A stretch of 64,000 bases of DNA from Prosthecobacter algae (GTDB lineage Bacteria; Verrucomicrobiota; Verrucomicrobiia; Verrucomicrobiales; Verrucomicrobiaceae): positions 764,015 to 828,014 of the forward strand of contig NZ_BAABIA010000002.1 of NCBI RefSeq assembly GCF_039542385.1, read 5' to 3'. The position numbers were made by a program, and so were the translations under genes. A model generated the notes under the pieces. The model saw only the letters and a program-made list of their open reading frames with translations. It did no database searches and was not told the DNA's origin. Below are positions 53,087 through 60,845 of the stretch, piece after piece. Within the stretch, counting starts at the first letter, position 1; each line of letters opens with the position of its first letter.

Positions 53087-53175
53087 GCCTTGCCCGTGGC
53101 TGAGCGGTTGTTTCTTCATGAAACCATGGCTCAGCCATCGCTCAACCCCCGCAAACTCCCCCTCTCAACATCCCT

Positions 53176-53967
53176 ATGATTTACTTCCGCAAGCCCATCA
53201 TCGCTGCCAACTGGAAGATGCACATGACGCCCCAGGAAACGGACGATTTCCTCCGTTCCTTCTCCCGTCTGGTGCCTGAAAAGTGCCCCGTGCAGATCGT
53301 CGTCGCCCCTCCCTTCGTCAGCTTGACCAAGGCCCAGGAAGTGCTCATGAACGCCCGCGAAGAGGTCGTGGAACTGGCTGCCCAGAACATGAGCCAGCAC
53401 GCCGGCGGTGCCTACACCGGTGAGATCAATGCCCGCATGGTCAAGGAATGTGGCTGCCGACACGTCATCCTCGGCCACAGCGAGCGCCGCAGCATCTTTG
53501 GTGAGACCAACGCCACCATCAATGCCAAGGTCCTCGCCGCCCTGGAAGCCCGCCTGCACCCCATCCTTTGCATCGGTGAAACCCTGGAAGAACGCGACGG
53601 CGGCCTCATCGAGAAAGTGCTCGAAAGCCAGCTCCGCGAATCCCTGGCCGAAGTCGGTGCCCGCCGCGTGCTGGACTGCGTCATCGCTTATGAGCCCGTC
53701 TGGGCCATCGGCACCGGACGCACCGCCAGCCCTCAGCAGGCCCAGGATGCTCATGCCTTCACCCGCAGCGTCCTCACCGACATGTTCGGCGAAGACACCG
53801 CCCAGAAACTGCGCATCCAATACGGTGGCAGCGTGAAGCCCAACAACATGGCCGAGCTGATCAGCCAGAAAGACGTGGACGGTGCCCTCGTCGGCGGCGC
53901 TAGCCTGGAAAGCGGTAGCTTCTGGGAAATCTGCCGGGCAGCGATTGACTGGGCCAACGCTCAGTAA
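53176..53967 (+). CDS. tpiA: Triosephosphate isomerase
   Basis: A 263-residue (beta/alpha)8 enzyme that interconverts dihydroxyacetone phosphate and glyceraldehyde-3-phosphate. Catalytic Lys lies in PIIAANWKMHMTPQETDDF. Catalytic His lies in HVILGHSERRSIFGET. Catalytic Glu lies in YEPVWAIGTGRTASPQQAQ, followed by the phosphate-binding loop YGGSVKPNNMAEL. It is downstream of pgk and ends before a strong terminator. The start ATG at 53176 gives the usual short lead (MIYFRKPIIAANWK). Confidence 0.98.
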   Translation: MIYFRKPIIAANWKMHMTPQETDDFLRSFSRLVPEKCPVQIVVAPPFVSLTKAQEVLMNAREEVVELAAQNMSQHAGGAYTGEINARMVKECGCRHVILGHSERRSIFGETNATINAKVLAALEARLHPILCIGETLEERDGGLIEKVLESQLRESLAEVGARRVLDCVIAYEPVWAIGTGRTASPQQAQDAHAFTRSVLTDMFGEDTAQKLRIQYGGSVKPNNMAELISQKDVDGALVGGASLESGSFWEICRAAIDWANAQ

Positions 53968-53986
53968 GTCACCAACTTATCCTTCT

Positions 53987-54021
53987 AAGGCGGCATCGTG
54001 CTTCACGATGCCGCCTTTTTC
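53987..54021 (+). terminator. Rho-independent terminator after tpiA
   Basis: AAGGCGGCATCGTG (53987-54000), loop CTT, CACGATGCCGCCTT (54004-54017), then more T. Perfect stem followed by a T-run, 19 bp past the tpiA stop. Confidence 0.95.
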
Positions 54022-54064
54022 ATTTGCCCGAAGGACTGGCAGGCGGTTACACGTAGAGACGATC

Positions 54065-55093
54065 ATGAAGTTCGTCCTCGCTCCCTTGCTTTCCCTTGTC
54101 CTCGCTCTTGGTGCTGCCGCGCAGGCTCCCCTGGCGGAGATTGTTTCCGTACAAAAGGTCTGGGACAAGGCCCCGCATCAGGCCTTCACGGACCTCATCC
54201 GCTTTAAGAACCTGTTCTTCTGCTGCTTCCGCGAGGGGGATGGCCATGTCGGGGGCGATGGCGTCATCCGCATCATCATCTCCGCCACCGGGGAAAATTG
54301 GGTGGACTACGCCACCATTGCCGAAAAAGGCGTGGACCTGCGCGATCCGAAGCTGGAGATCACCCCGGATGGCAAGCGACTGTACCTGCTCTGTGGCGGC
54401 TCCATCTATGAGGGCAGTGAGCTCAAAGGCCGCCGCCCGCGCTACTCCACCTCCATTGATGGCAAGGTGTGGACGCCTCCGCAAAAGCTGCTGGCCGAGG
54501 GCGACTGGCTGTGGCGCAGCACCGTGAATCCCACCGACAAGAAATTCTACGGCGTGGCCTACAACTGCTACCCGACCACCGGCGGCCCCAAGTTTGAGCC
54601 TGAGTGGTCGCTGAAATCCTACACCAGCACTGACGGCAGCGTGTGGCAGCTTTCCTCCATCATGCAGGTGCCAGGCCAGCCGAATGAAGCGACGATGCGC
54701 TTTCTCAAAGACGGCAGCGCTGTGACCCTGGTGCGCCGTGAATCCGGCGACCGCAAAGGTGCCATCGGCGTGGCCAAAGCCCCGTATCGTGAATGGACCT
54801 GGACCCAGCTTCCCGTGCCGCTGGGCGGCCCGAATTTCATTGAGCTGCCCGATGGCAGCCTCGTCGCCGGCTCACGCGGTTTTGGCAAAACTCCCGGCCC
54901 GCACATGGTGCTCTACACCATGACGCCCACCAGCCTCGCCCCATTGCTGGAGCTACCCAGCGGCGGCGACTGCAGCTACCCCGGCCTGTGCTGGCATGAG
55001 GGCCACCTCTACGTGAGCTACTACTCCAGCCACGAAGGCAAAACGAGCATCTACGTGGCCAAGGTGAAACTGCCAGGAGTGAAAGCCCCGTGA
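54065..55093 (+). CDS. Secreted sialidase-fold (BNR-like) protein
   Basis: From the ATG at 54065 the protein has 342 residues and a signal peptide (MKFVLAPLLSLVLALGAAAQ, A). The frame is open upstream through the tpiA end, but only this start gives an exported protein. The mature part is a six-bladed beta-propeller of the sialidase/exo-alpha-sialidase type: HQAFTDLIRFKNLFFCCFRE; STSIDGKVWTPPQKL and SYTSTDGSVWQL are Asp-box-like repeats. Substrate unknown. Its TGA overlaps the folA start by one base, so the two are translationally coupled. Confidence 0.8.
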   Translation: MKFVLAPLLSLVLALGAAAQAPLAEIVSVQKVWDKAPHQAFTDLIRFKNLFFCCFREGDGHVGGDGVIRIIISATGENWVDYATIAEKGVDLRDPKLEITPDGKRLYLLCGGSIYEGSELKGRRPRYSTSIDGKVWTPPQKLLAEGDWLWRSTVNPTDKKFYGVAYNCYPTTGGPKFEPEWSLKSYTSTDGSVWQLSSIMQVPGQPNEATMRFLKDGSAVTLVRRESGDRKGAIGVAKAPYREWTWTQLPVPLGGPNFIELPDGSLVAGSRGFGKTPGPHMVLYTMTPTSLAPLLELPSGGDCSYPGLCWHEGHLYVSYYSSHEGKTSIYVAKVKLPGVKAP

Positions 55094-55569
55094 TGTCCGC
55101 CGCCCCCCGCCTCATCGCCATCGTCGCCATGGCCAGCAACCGCGTCATCGGTCGCGCCGGCACCCTGCCCTGGCATTTCCCGGAAGATCTGAAATTCTTC
55201 AAACGGACCACCCTGGGCCATCCCATCCTCATGGGCCGCACCACCTATGAATCCATCGGCCGCCCGCTGCCTGGCCGTCAAAACATCGTGCTCAGCCGCA
55301 CGATGCAGCCCCGCGAAGGCCTCACCGTGATCCGCGATGTGGCCGAGCTGCTCAGCGTCTGCCCCGAGGCTGAAACCCTCTTTGTCATCGGCGGAGCCCA
55401 AGTCTATGCCGAACTCCTGCCCCAGTGCGACGGCCTCTACCTGACCCTCGTCAAAGAAGCCCACGAAGGCGACACCTTCCTCCCTGCCTTTGAGCACTTG
55501 TTTGACCTCAAAGAAGTCCTCGAAGAAACCGACGCGCTCGAGTTTCGGTACTATGAGGCGAAGCGGTAG
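55093..55569 (+). CDS. folA: Dihydrofolate reductase
   Basis: A 158-residue enzyme from the ATG at 55093 (a GTG one codon earlier exists). It reduces dihydrofolate with NADPH. RLIAIVAMASNRVIGRAGTL, then PWHFPEDLKFFKRTT carries the catalytic acidic residue and substrate site. HPILMGRTTYESIGRPLPGR is the NADPH adenosine-binding segment, and ETLFVIGGAQVYAELLP the later cofactor loop. The coupling to a secreted sialidase-like gene upstream is unusual. Confidence 0.96.
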   Translation: MSAAPRLIAIVAMASNRVIGRAGTLPWHFPEDLKFFKRTTLGHPILMGRTTYESIGRPLPGRQNIVLSRTMQPREGLTVIRDVAELLSVCPEAETLFVIGGAQVYAELLPQCDGLYLTLVKEAHEGDTFLPAFEHLFDLKEVLEETDALEFRYYEAKR

Positions 55570-55582
55570 GACCGCTTCCCAA

Positions 55583-55655
55583 AAAGTACTCCAGAGCTTT
55601 AGCTCGGAAGGTGTCCCAGCAGCGGATCAGGTGAGCTAAAGCTCTGGAGTACTTT
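55583..55655. repeat. Perfect 23-bp inverted repeat (REP/MITE-like)
   Basis: AAAGTACTCCAGAGCTTTAG, CTC (55583-55605) and GAGCTAAAGCTCTGGAGTAC, TTT (55633-55655) are exact complements across a 27-nt loop. The long perfect arms without a G+C-rich core plus U-tract look more like a dispersed palindromic element than an ordinary terminator. It is 13 bp after folA. Confidence 0.85.
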
Positions 55656-55931
55656 GCAGGCAAAAATTCACGTCGCTGGCTAACACGAACCCGGATTGGA
55701 TCTCGACAAACCATCGTCCGCAGTGGTGGAATGAGGTCCCTTTGATTAGCTTTCGCTTCACAGACGAATTCATAATTCATCCCATCCATTCTCCAAGCCC
55801 ACTCTCAGCTCCTCTGCACCAACGGCTACGCGGTTTTTGTCGGATCGGCTGGCTGGCGACTCGTCCTCGGAAGGATTTTCGTGCTCAGTCATGTAACATT
55901 CGCTGGCAATCTCTCAGGACAGGAAGACGCC

Positions 55932-56287
55932 ATGAACACAGCCTCACCTTCCTGCCCTGCCTGCGCTCTTGAACTGCCTGACAATGCCTCCCAAGGCCTG
56001 TGCCCGCGCTGCCTTATGGCCGGAGCACTGGACACCGCCCCGCCAGCGAGCGGGGGCGGGTCTTTGAAGGATTGAAGCCTTGGCTCGCCGAGAATGCGGA
56101 TCATGACGACCAGCTCCTAACCGCAGGCCAGCTTGGCCTCAGTGAGACGGCCATCCGCGTGCAGGCGCACCGCCTGCACAAACGGTACCCCGAGCGCGTG
56201 GAGGCGGAAGTGGGCCAGACACTGACGACAGGCGCTTCATTGGCGGAAGAGATGCAGCATCTGTTCGCCGCCCTAGCCAGCCAATGA
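55932..56287 (+). pseudogene. Chimeric relic: start of a Ser/Thr protein kinase joined to the end of an ECF sigma factor
   Basis: From the ATG at 55932 the frame reads SPSCPACALELPDNASQGLC, then PRCLMAGALDTAPP, the N-terminal zinc-binding lead of Verrucomicrobial Ser/Thr kinases, and stops at 56075. In another frame from about 56056 comes GRVFEGLKPWLAENADHDDQ, then LGLSETAIRVQAHRLHKRYP and EEMQHLFAALASQ, the region-4 end of ECF sigma factors. The two gene types are commonly adjacent in this phylum. The kinase body and most of the sigma factor have been lost by deletion. Confidence 0.75.
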
Positions 56288-56311
56288 TGCGCTGCCTCTT
56301 TCCCTAACAAA

Positions 56312-56345
56312 CAAAAACACCCCAGCAGATTTTGCTGAGGTGTTT
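56312..56345 (-). terminator. Terminator of rplS (minus strand)
   Basis: On the minus strand CACCTCAGCA (56342-56333 region), a short loop, TGCTGGGGTG and then TTTTTG. One G-T pair, otherwise matched. It lies 40 bp downstream of the rplS stop codon. Confidence 0.85.
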
Positions 56346-56384
56346 GAGAGAATTGAATGGCCTCTTAGCGGGCCAGGAAGCGGA

Positions 56385-56750
56385 TTAAGCTTCGTTGCTG
56401 TTGTAAGCCTGCTCCTTGACAGTCATGGCCTGCTTGCCCTTACGACCGCGGAGGTAGTGAAGGCGGGCGCGACGGACTTTGCCGGACTTGACCACTTCGA
56501 TCTTGGCGACCTTGGGGCTGTGGACGGGGAACACACGCTCCACACCTTCGCCGTAGGAGATCTTGCGCACGGTGAACGCTTCGTTCAGACCGGAGCCCTT
56601 GTGGGAGATGATGATGCCCGCGAAGATCTGAATACGCTCCTTGTCACCTTCGATGACTCGGGTGTGGATTTTCACACTGTCACCCACCTTGAAGGAAGCG
56701 ACTTCCTTCTTGAGTTGTTCAGAGTCAATTTTGTCGATGATGTTGCTCAT
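56385..56750 (-). CDS. rplS: 50S ribosomal protein L19
   Basis: From the ATG at 56750 the protein has 121 residues, the normal L19 length; the frame extends 36 codons upstream without homology. SFKVGDSVKIHTRVIEGDKE, then RIQIFAGIIISHKGSGLNEA and VRRARLHYLRGRKGKQA are diagnostic of L19, which sits at the 30S-50S interface. The usual partners (rpsP, rimM, trmD) are not adjacent, since the upstream gene is divergent. Confidence 0.97.
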   Translation of the reverse strand: MSNIIDKIDSEQLKKEVASFKVGDSVKIHTRVIEGDKERIQIFAGIIISHKGSGLNEAFTVRKISYGEGVERVFPVHSPKVAKIEVVKSGKVRRARLHYLRGRKGKQAMTVKEQAYNSNEA

Positions 56751-56899
56751 AATGTGCGGGGCGAATTTGATCTCTCCAACCAGTTCCCATGACAGGCGAA
56801 CGGGGCGAGGGGCGGGCATATTGGATGCTTTTGGTTTTTTCGCAACCAGTTTTTCCATCTTGCTTGCCCGCGCGCCTCTCCAGGGCCATAACCAGCCCG

Positions 56900-57643
56900 A
56901 TGACCGCCGATTATCTCCTGATTGATGTGGGCAATGGCCGCACCAAGCTGGGCCTGGCTACCCGGGATGCCATTTTGGACCGGCGAGACCTCCCCACAAG
57001 GGAGGTGACGCCAGATCTGGCACGCCAGGCTGCCGCAGGGTGGGACTTTATGCAGGTGATCCTGTGCAGTGTGGTCCCAGCGGCTATCCCGGCCTTTCAG
57101 GCGGCCTTCCCCGGCCTGCTGGTGCTGCGGCATGACACCCCCATGGGCATCGGCATCCGCTACCCCAAGCCGGAAAGCATCGGCCCAGACCGCCTGGCCA
57201 ATACGGTGGCCCTGGCCCACCTGCATGGGGCTCCAGGGGTAGTGATTGATTTTGGCACGGCGGTGACCTTCGACATCCTTTCAGAAGACCGCCACTACTT
57301 GGGTGGCGTTATCGCACCGGGGCTGCGCCTGATGACGGACTACCTGCACGAGCGCACCGCCCTGCTGCCCCAGGTGGAACTGCAAGAGCCGGAGACCGCC
57401 ATTGGCCAATCCACCGTCGGCGCCATCCAGGCCGGGGCCGCCATCGGCTACCGGGGCATGATCAAGGGCATCCTGGAAGCCGTGCGAAAGGAGCTGCCTG
57501 TGGGCCCCCTGCACATCGTCGCCACCGGGGGCGATGCGGAATGGATCACCGCCGGAATGGAATGCGACATCGCCGTGGACCCGGATTTGACCTTGCATGG
57601 GCTGCGTTTGGTGGGCAATCTCCGCGCCCTCACCCATGTCTGA
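56900..57643 (+). CDS. coaX: Type III pantothenate kinase
   Basis: From the ATG at 56900 the protein has 247 residues. It phosphorylates pantothenate in the first step of coenzyme A synthesis. The ASKHA-fold phosphate loop is YLLIDVGNGRTKLGLATRD. GPDRLANTVALAHL and VVIDFGTAVTFDILS are the pantothenate and second phosphate motifs of CoaX. A frame start at 56789 lies in the rplS leader and is rejected. It overlaps the next gene by 8 bp. Confidence 0.95.
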   Translation: MTADYLLIDVGNGRTKLGLATRDAILDRRDLPTREVTPDLARQAAAGWDFMQVILCSVVPAAIPAFQAAFPGLLVLRHDTPMGIGIRYPKPESIGPDRLANTVALAHLHGAPGVVIDFGTAVTFDILSEDRHYLGGVIAPGLRLMTDYLHERTALLPQVELQEPETAIGQSTVGAIQAGAAIGYRGMIKGILEAVRKELPVGPLHIVATGGDAEWITAGMECDIAVDPDLTLHGLRLVGNLRALTHV

Positions 57644-58577
57644 AAGTTCTATCACCTCGGTTGGCATTGATTTCGGCGGCACCTCGGTCAAACTCGGCGT
57701 CTGCCGGGGCGGCGAATTGCTGGCCACGGATGCCCCCATCCCCACCGCCAATTTTGCCGGCCCTGCCGCACTCATCGGTGAGATGGCCAGCCGTGTGGCC
57801 AAGCTGCGCGAGACCTACCCCGACATCGCCGCTATTGGCGTGGGTGTGCCTGGGCTGGTGGACTTTGACCACGGGTTTGTCCATATCCTGACCAATGTTC
57901 CTGGCTGGAAGCATGTACCGCTGAAAGCTATCCTGGGTGAAAAGACGGGCCTGCCGGTGGTGGTGGAAAATGATGCGAATGCGATGGCCTACGCGGAGTT
58001 CCGCTATGGCGCAGCCCGAGGGCTGAAGAATGTGGTGGCCCTGACCATGGGCACCGGCATCGGCGGTGGCCTCATTTTGAATGGCCAGCTTTACCGTGGC
58101 AGCGGCTGCGCGGCCGGGGAGATCGGCCAGATGAGCATCGAATGCGATGGCCGCTCAGGCCATTACGGCAACCTGGGCGCTTTGGAAAAATACACGGGCA
58201 ATAAGGAGATCGCCGAGCACGCCGTGCAGCGCTATGCCGAAGCCCACGTGAAGAAGACCGTGGAAGAGTGCACGCCAAAAAACATCGCCGATGCCGCCAA
58301 GGCGGGTGATGACATCGCCCGCCAGATCTGGGATGAAATCGCGGACTGGCTGGGCACTTCCCTCTCCAGCATCGCTTGGCTGCTGAACCCAGATGCCTTC
58401 GTGATCGGTGGTGGTGTAGCGCAGGCGGGCGATCTGATCTTTGATCCGCTGAAGCGCAAGGTGCAGTCCATGCTCAGCACCGTCGTCTGGGAGCGGCTGC
58501 AGATCCTGCCAGCCCGCTTCAGCAATGAATCCGGCATCATCGGGAATGCGGCCCTGGCAGCAGATTCCATCGCCTGA
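57636..58577 (+). CDS. ROK-family sugar kinase (glucokinase-like)
   Basis: The protein has 313 residues from the ATG at 57636. VGIDFGGTSVKLGVCRG is the phosphate-1 motif. VVENDANAMAYAEFRYGAAR carries the catalytic Asp of ROK kinases, and ALTMGTGIGGGLILNGQLYR follows. The usual ROK zinc motif (C-x-C-G-x-x-G-C) is absent: the corresponding stretch is EIGQMSIECDGRSGHYGNLG, so the ligands are lost or replaced. The substrate is probably glucose or a related hexose. Coupled to coaX by overlap. Confidence 0.88.
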   Translation: MSESSITSVGIDFGGTSVKLGVCRGGELLATDAPIPTANFAGPAALIGEMASRVAKLRETYPDIAAIGVGVPGLVDFDHGFVHILTNVPGWKHVPLKAILGEKTGLPVVVENDANAMAYAEFRYGAARGLKNVVALTMGTGIGGGLILNGQLYRGSGCAAGEIGQMSIECDGRSGHYGNLGALEKYTGNKEIAEHAVQRYAEAHVKKTVEECTPKNIADAAKAGDDIARQIWDEIADWLGTSLSSIAWLLNPDAFVIGGGVAQAGDLIFDPLKRKVQSMLSTVVWERLQILPARFSNESGIIGNAALAADSIA

Positions 58578-58611
58578 TCATTGGTTAGGCTGACCTCGGC
58601 TGTAGTGACCG

Positions 58612-59241
58612 TCAGCCCCTGCCCATGGCCAGTTCCAGCTTGAGGCGTTCAGCCTCGAACTCTTCCTCCGCCATCTTGCGCGGCACGGTCATTGTAGGCT
58701 CGAAAATGACGCGGACTTTGGAAAAAGGCAGCGGCAGAAGAAACTGGTCCCAGGTTTTGAACCGGATGGCATGGCTGTACTCCACACGCACGGGCACAAT
58801 GGTGCCGCCGGTGAGCTGGCCCAGCTTGATGATGCCGGGCTGCAATTGATAGACAGGCCCGCGCGGGCCATCTGGAGTGATGCCGATGTCGCGCCCTTCC
58901 TTCACCTTTTCGGCCATCATGATCAGCGCAGCCAAGCCCTTTTGTGGTTTGGAACTGGAGCCACGGGCGGCCTCAAAACCGAAGGCGGCGCAGGCATCGG
59001 CAATGATCTGGCCATCGCCGCTGGGGCTGCTCAAGATAGCACCAGGAATGTGGGCAAACCAGAGTTCGTGCACATAAGGGATGACAAACATTCGGTTATG
59101 CCAAAAGGCCCAGATCCATCCTGTGCGTGAGGTATTGAAGGCGCCGGCCCGGTCCTCCACCTCAAAGCGCAGGGTCGCCCCAATGCCGCGCATGAGCAGC
59201 GCGACCACTTTGCCGATGTTCTTGATCCTGATTTTTGCCAT
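58612..59241 (-). CDS. DUF374 lysophospholipid-acyltransferase-like protein
   Basis: A 209-residue protein. WIWAFWHNRMFVIPYVH is the equivalent of the acyltransferase H-x4-D site. ILSSPSGDGQIIADACAAFG, then GSSSKPQKGLAALIMMAEKV and DIGITPDGPRGPVYQLQPGI are the DUF374 (PF04028) pattern, related to PlsC/LpxL enzymes. The acyl acceptor is not known. It is convergent with the ROK kinase. Confidence 0.85.
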   Translation of the reverse strand: MAKIRIKNIGKVVALLMRGIGATLRFEVEDRAGAFNTSRTGWIWAFWHNRMFVIPYVHELWFAHIPGAILSSPSGDGQIIADACAAFGFEAARGSSSKPQKGLAALIMMAEKVKEGRDIGITPDGPRGPVYQLQPGIIKLGQLTGGTIVPVRVEYSHAIRFKTWDQFLLPLPFSKVRVIFEPTMTVPRKMAEEEFEAERLKLELAMGRG

Positions 59242-59284
59242 GAAAGGCCATCCATAGAGGGGGCCACGCCAGCGTGCAAGCAGG

Positions 59285-60019
59285 TCACTTCAACATCGCT
59301 TCCAGGCCCAAGCGCCAAGCTGCCCAGTCGTGACCTCCTGCCACCTCATGGTAGTTTTCACGCGTCAGAAAGCTCCGGGCAAAGAGTTCATTCGACACTC
59401 GATGACGATCCCGTAACCCACAGGCCAAAGCTACGGGGATCTCAGGCCCAGAGGCGGTTAGCCAAGTCTCCTTCAGTCGAGCCCAGAGCAATCTCATAGA
59501 CGAGTCTTTATCCACGGCTTCAACATTCCCAGCTCTCCAGAATGCTAGCCCCCCGGCCTTCGAAATCTCCTCCATCAGGGCTGGGTCCCCCAGATACGGA
59601 GCCAAGAGAAGCACCTCTTGAACTGCATGGGGATACTTAAGTACAGCGATCAAAGCGCCCAGTCCCCCCATTGACACTCCCACCATCGTTACCTGCATTC
59701 CTTCCTTGTAAGCAGGGGATAAAATCTCCTCCCACAGGCATATCTCCACCGCGCGATTCATATAATATCCCAGATGCAAATCTGGCACCACGATCCGTGC
59801 TTCCGGCCGCTTTTTTTGAATCTGTGCGACCAACCCCTCGCGATCAAATTCCATCGGCGAACTGTATCGTCCGGGCAGCATCACCACCCACTCTTTGGCC
59901 GCTCCAGTCACCGGTTCAAACACAAGTTTCTTCACAGGCCGTGAAGCCCTAGGCGGCAAGAGACGGCAAGAACTGAAAGGCAGACAACACAATAACCGAG
60001 CAAAATGAGAACGCGTCAT
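59285..60019 (-). CDS. Alpha/beta-hydrolase fold protein
   Basis: From the ATG at 60019 the protein has 244 residues (a second ATG at 60049). It starts with a possible signal or anchor (LLCCLPFSSCRLLPPRA). The hydrolase core: EWVVMLPGRYSSPMEFDREG, nucleophile elbow VTMVGVSMGGLGALIAVLKY (GVSMGG, Ser), and a late His in EVAGGHDWAAWRLGLEAML, as in esterase-type hydrolases. Substrate unknown. The acyltransferase start lies 44 bp downstream. Confidence 0.8.
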   Translation of the reverse strand: MTRSHFARLLCCLPFSSCRLLPPRASRPVKKLVFEPVTGAAKEWVVMLPGRYSSPMEFDREGLVAQIQKKRPEARIVVPDLHLGYYMNRAVEICLWEEILSPAYKEGMQVTMVGVSMGGLGALIAVLKYPHAVQEVLLLAPYLGDPALMEEISKAGGLAFWRAGNVEAVDKDSSMRLLWARLKETWLTASGPEIPVALACGLRDRHRVSNELFARSFLTRENYHEVAGGHDWAAWRLGLEAMLK

Positions 60020-60153
60020 GGGACAACTTCCATGAAGTACGCACCCCATGCGCTTTGGAGAACCATTGATTAGGCCAAAATGAAATCCGACTTGTCATTC
60101 TCTGGCGTTTCTGGTGAAATCATTTTCGGAATTAACCTTCCCCCCCCCCTCCT

Positions 60154-60696
60154 ATGAAAGCACTACTGCATCGTGTCGGAGTTCGTTTGGCGGTCGTCAC
60201 TATGATGGCTGCATGTTCTGGGGCCGCCTTTGCGGCTGATGACGTGAACCAGATCTTCCAGATGGGCCGGGCGGCCTACTACAAGGGAGACGTCGAGACC
60301 GCCTACCAACTGCTGGTGCAGGTAGAACAGCGAAATCCGAAACACTTCGAAACCAAGGCATTGCTCGCTCAGATCCGTGCCCAAAAGAAGCCGGGAACCG
60401 TTTCAGTGAAGAAGACCTATGAAGGGGTGCTGCTGACCAAAATCGAATTTACGGAAGTCACTCTGGAGGAGGCGGTGGAGGGTCTGCGCGTGCTTTCCAA
60501 AACAGCCTCCGACGGAAAGGTGATTCCCAACATCATCATCAAGGATCCAGCGCTAGCCTCCAAAACTCTGTCGCTCAATCTGCGCAACCTTCCGCTGACG
60601 GATGCCATCCAATATCTGGCCGACATTGTCGGTGCCAAGACCGTATACGACAAGCATGCCGTGATGTTTACGACCGTGGCCACGGTGGGCAATTAA
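60154..60696 (+). CDS. Secreted TPR plus STN-like protein
   Basis: A 180-residue protein with a signal peptide (VRLAVVTMMAACSGAAFA). A single TPR-like helix pair follows (NQIFQMGRAAYYKGDVETAY; LLVQVEQRNPKHFETKALLA). The C-terminal half EFTEVTLEEAVEGLRVLSKT, then SLNLRNLPLTDAIQYLADIV is a secretin/TonB short N-terminal (STN)-like domain. Such stand-alone proteins are common in Verrucomicrobia; the function is unknown. Upstream is a run of ten Cs before the ATG (CCCCCCCCCC at about 60141-60150). Confidence 0.7.
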   Translation: MKALLHRVGVRLAVVTMMAACSGAAFAADDVNQIFQMGRAAYYKGDVETAYQLLVQVEQRNPKHFETKALLAQIRAQKKPGTVSVKKTYEGVLLTKIEFTEVTLEEAVEGLRVLSKTASDGKVIPNIIIKDPALASKTLSLNLRNLPLTDAIQYLADIVGAKTVYDKHAVMFTTVATVGN

Positions 60697-60788
60697 GCCT
60701 GGGTAAGTCTCGTCCGTGTTCCGCTCGTCCTAACACAGTCCTCCAAACCAAATCTATGGTTAGGCAAACTGGCAAGAGTCAGCCGCGA

Positions 60789-60828
60789 TGAAAATAAAAC
60801 AGGCGCGGGATGTTCCCGCGCCTGTCTT
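60789..60828 (-). terminator. Terminator of the cysHDN operon (minus strand)
   Basis: ACAGGCGCGGGA (60799-60810), loop TGT, TCCCGCGCCTGT (60814-60825). Read on the minus strand the stem is followed by TTTTATTTTC. It lies 20 bp beyond the cysN stop codon and may also stop the convergent gene. Confidence 0.92.
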
Positions 60829-60845
60829 CAATCTATTAGGACCGC

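Noticed and set aside
52223..53119. 298-codon minus-strand open frame
   Set aside because: Lies entirely antisense to pgk, which has all its catalytic motifs.
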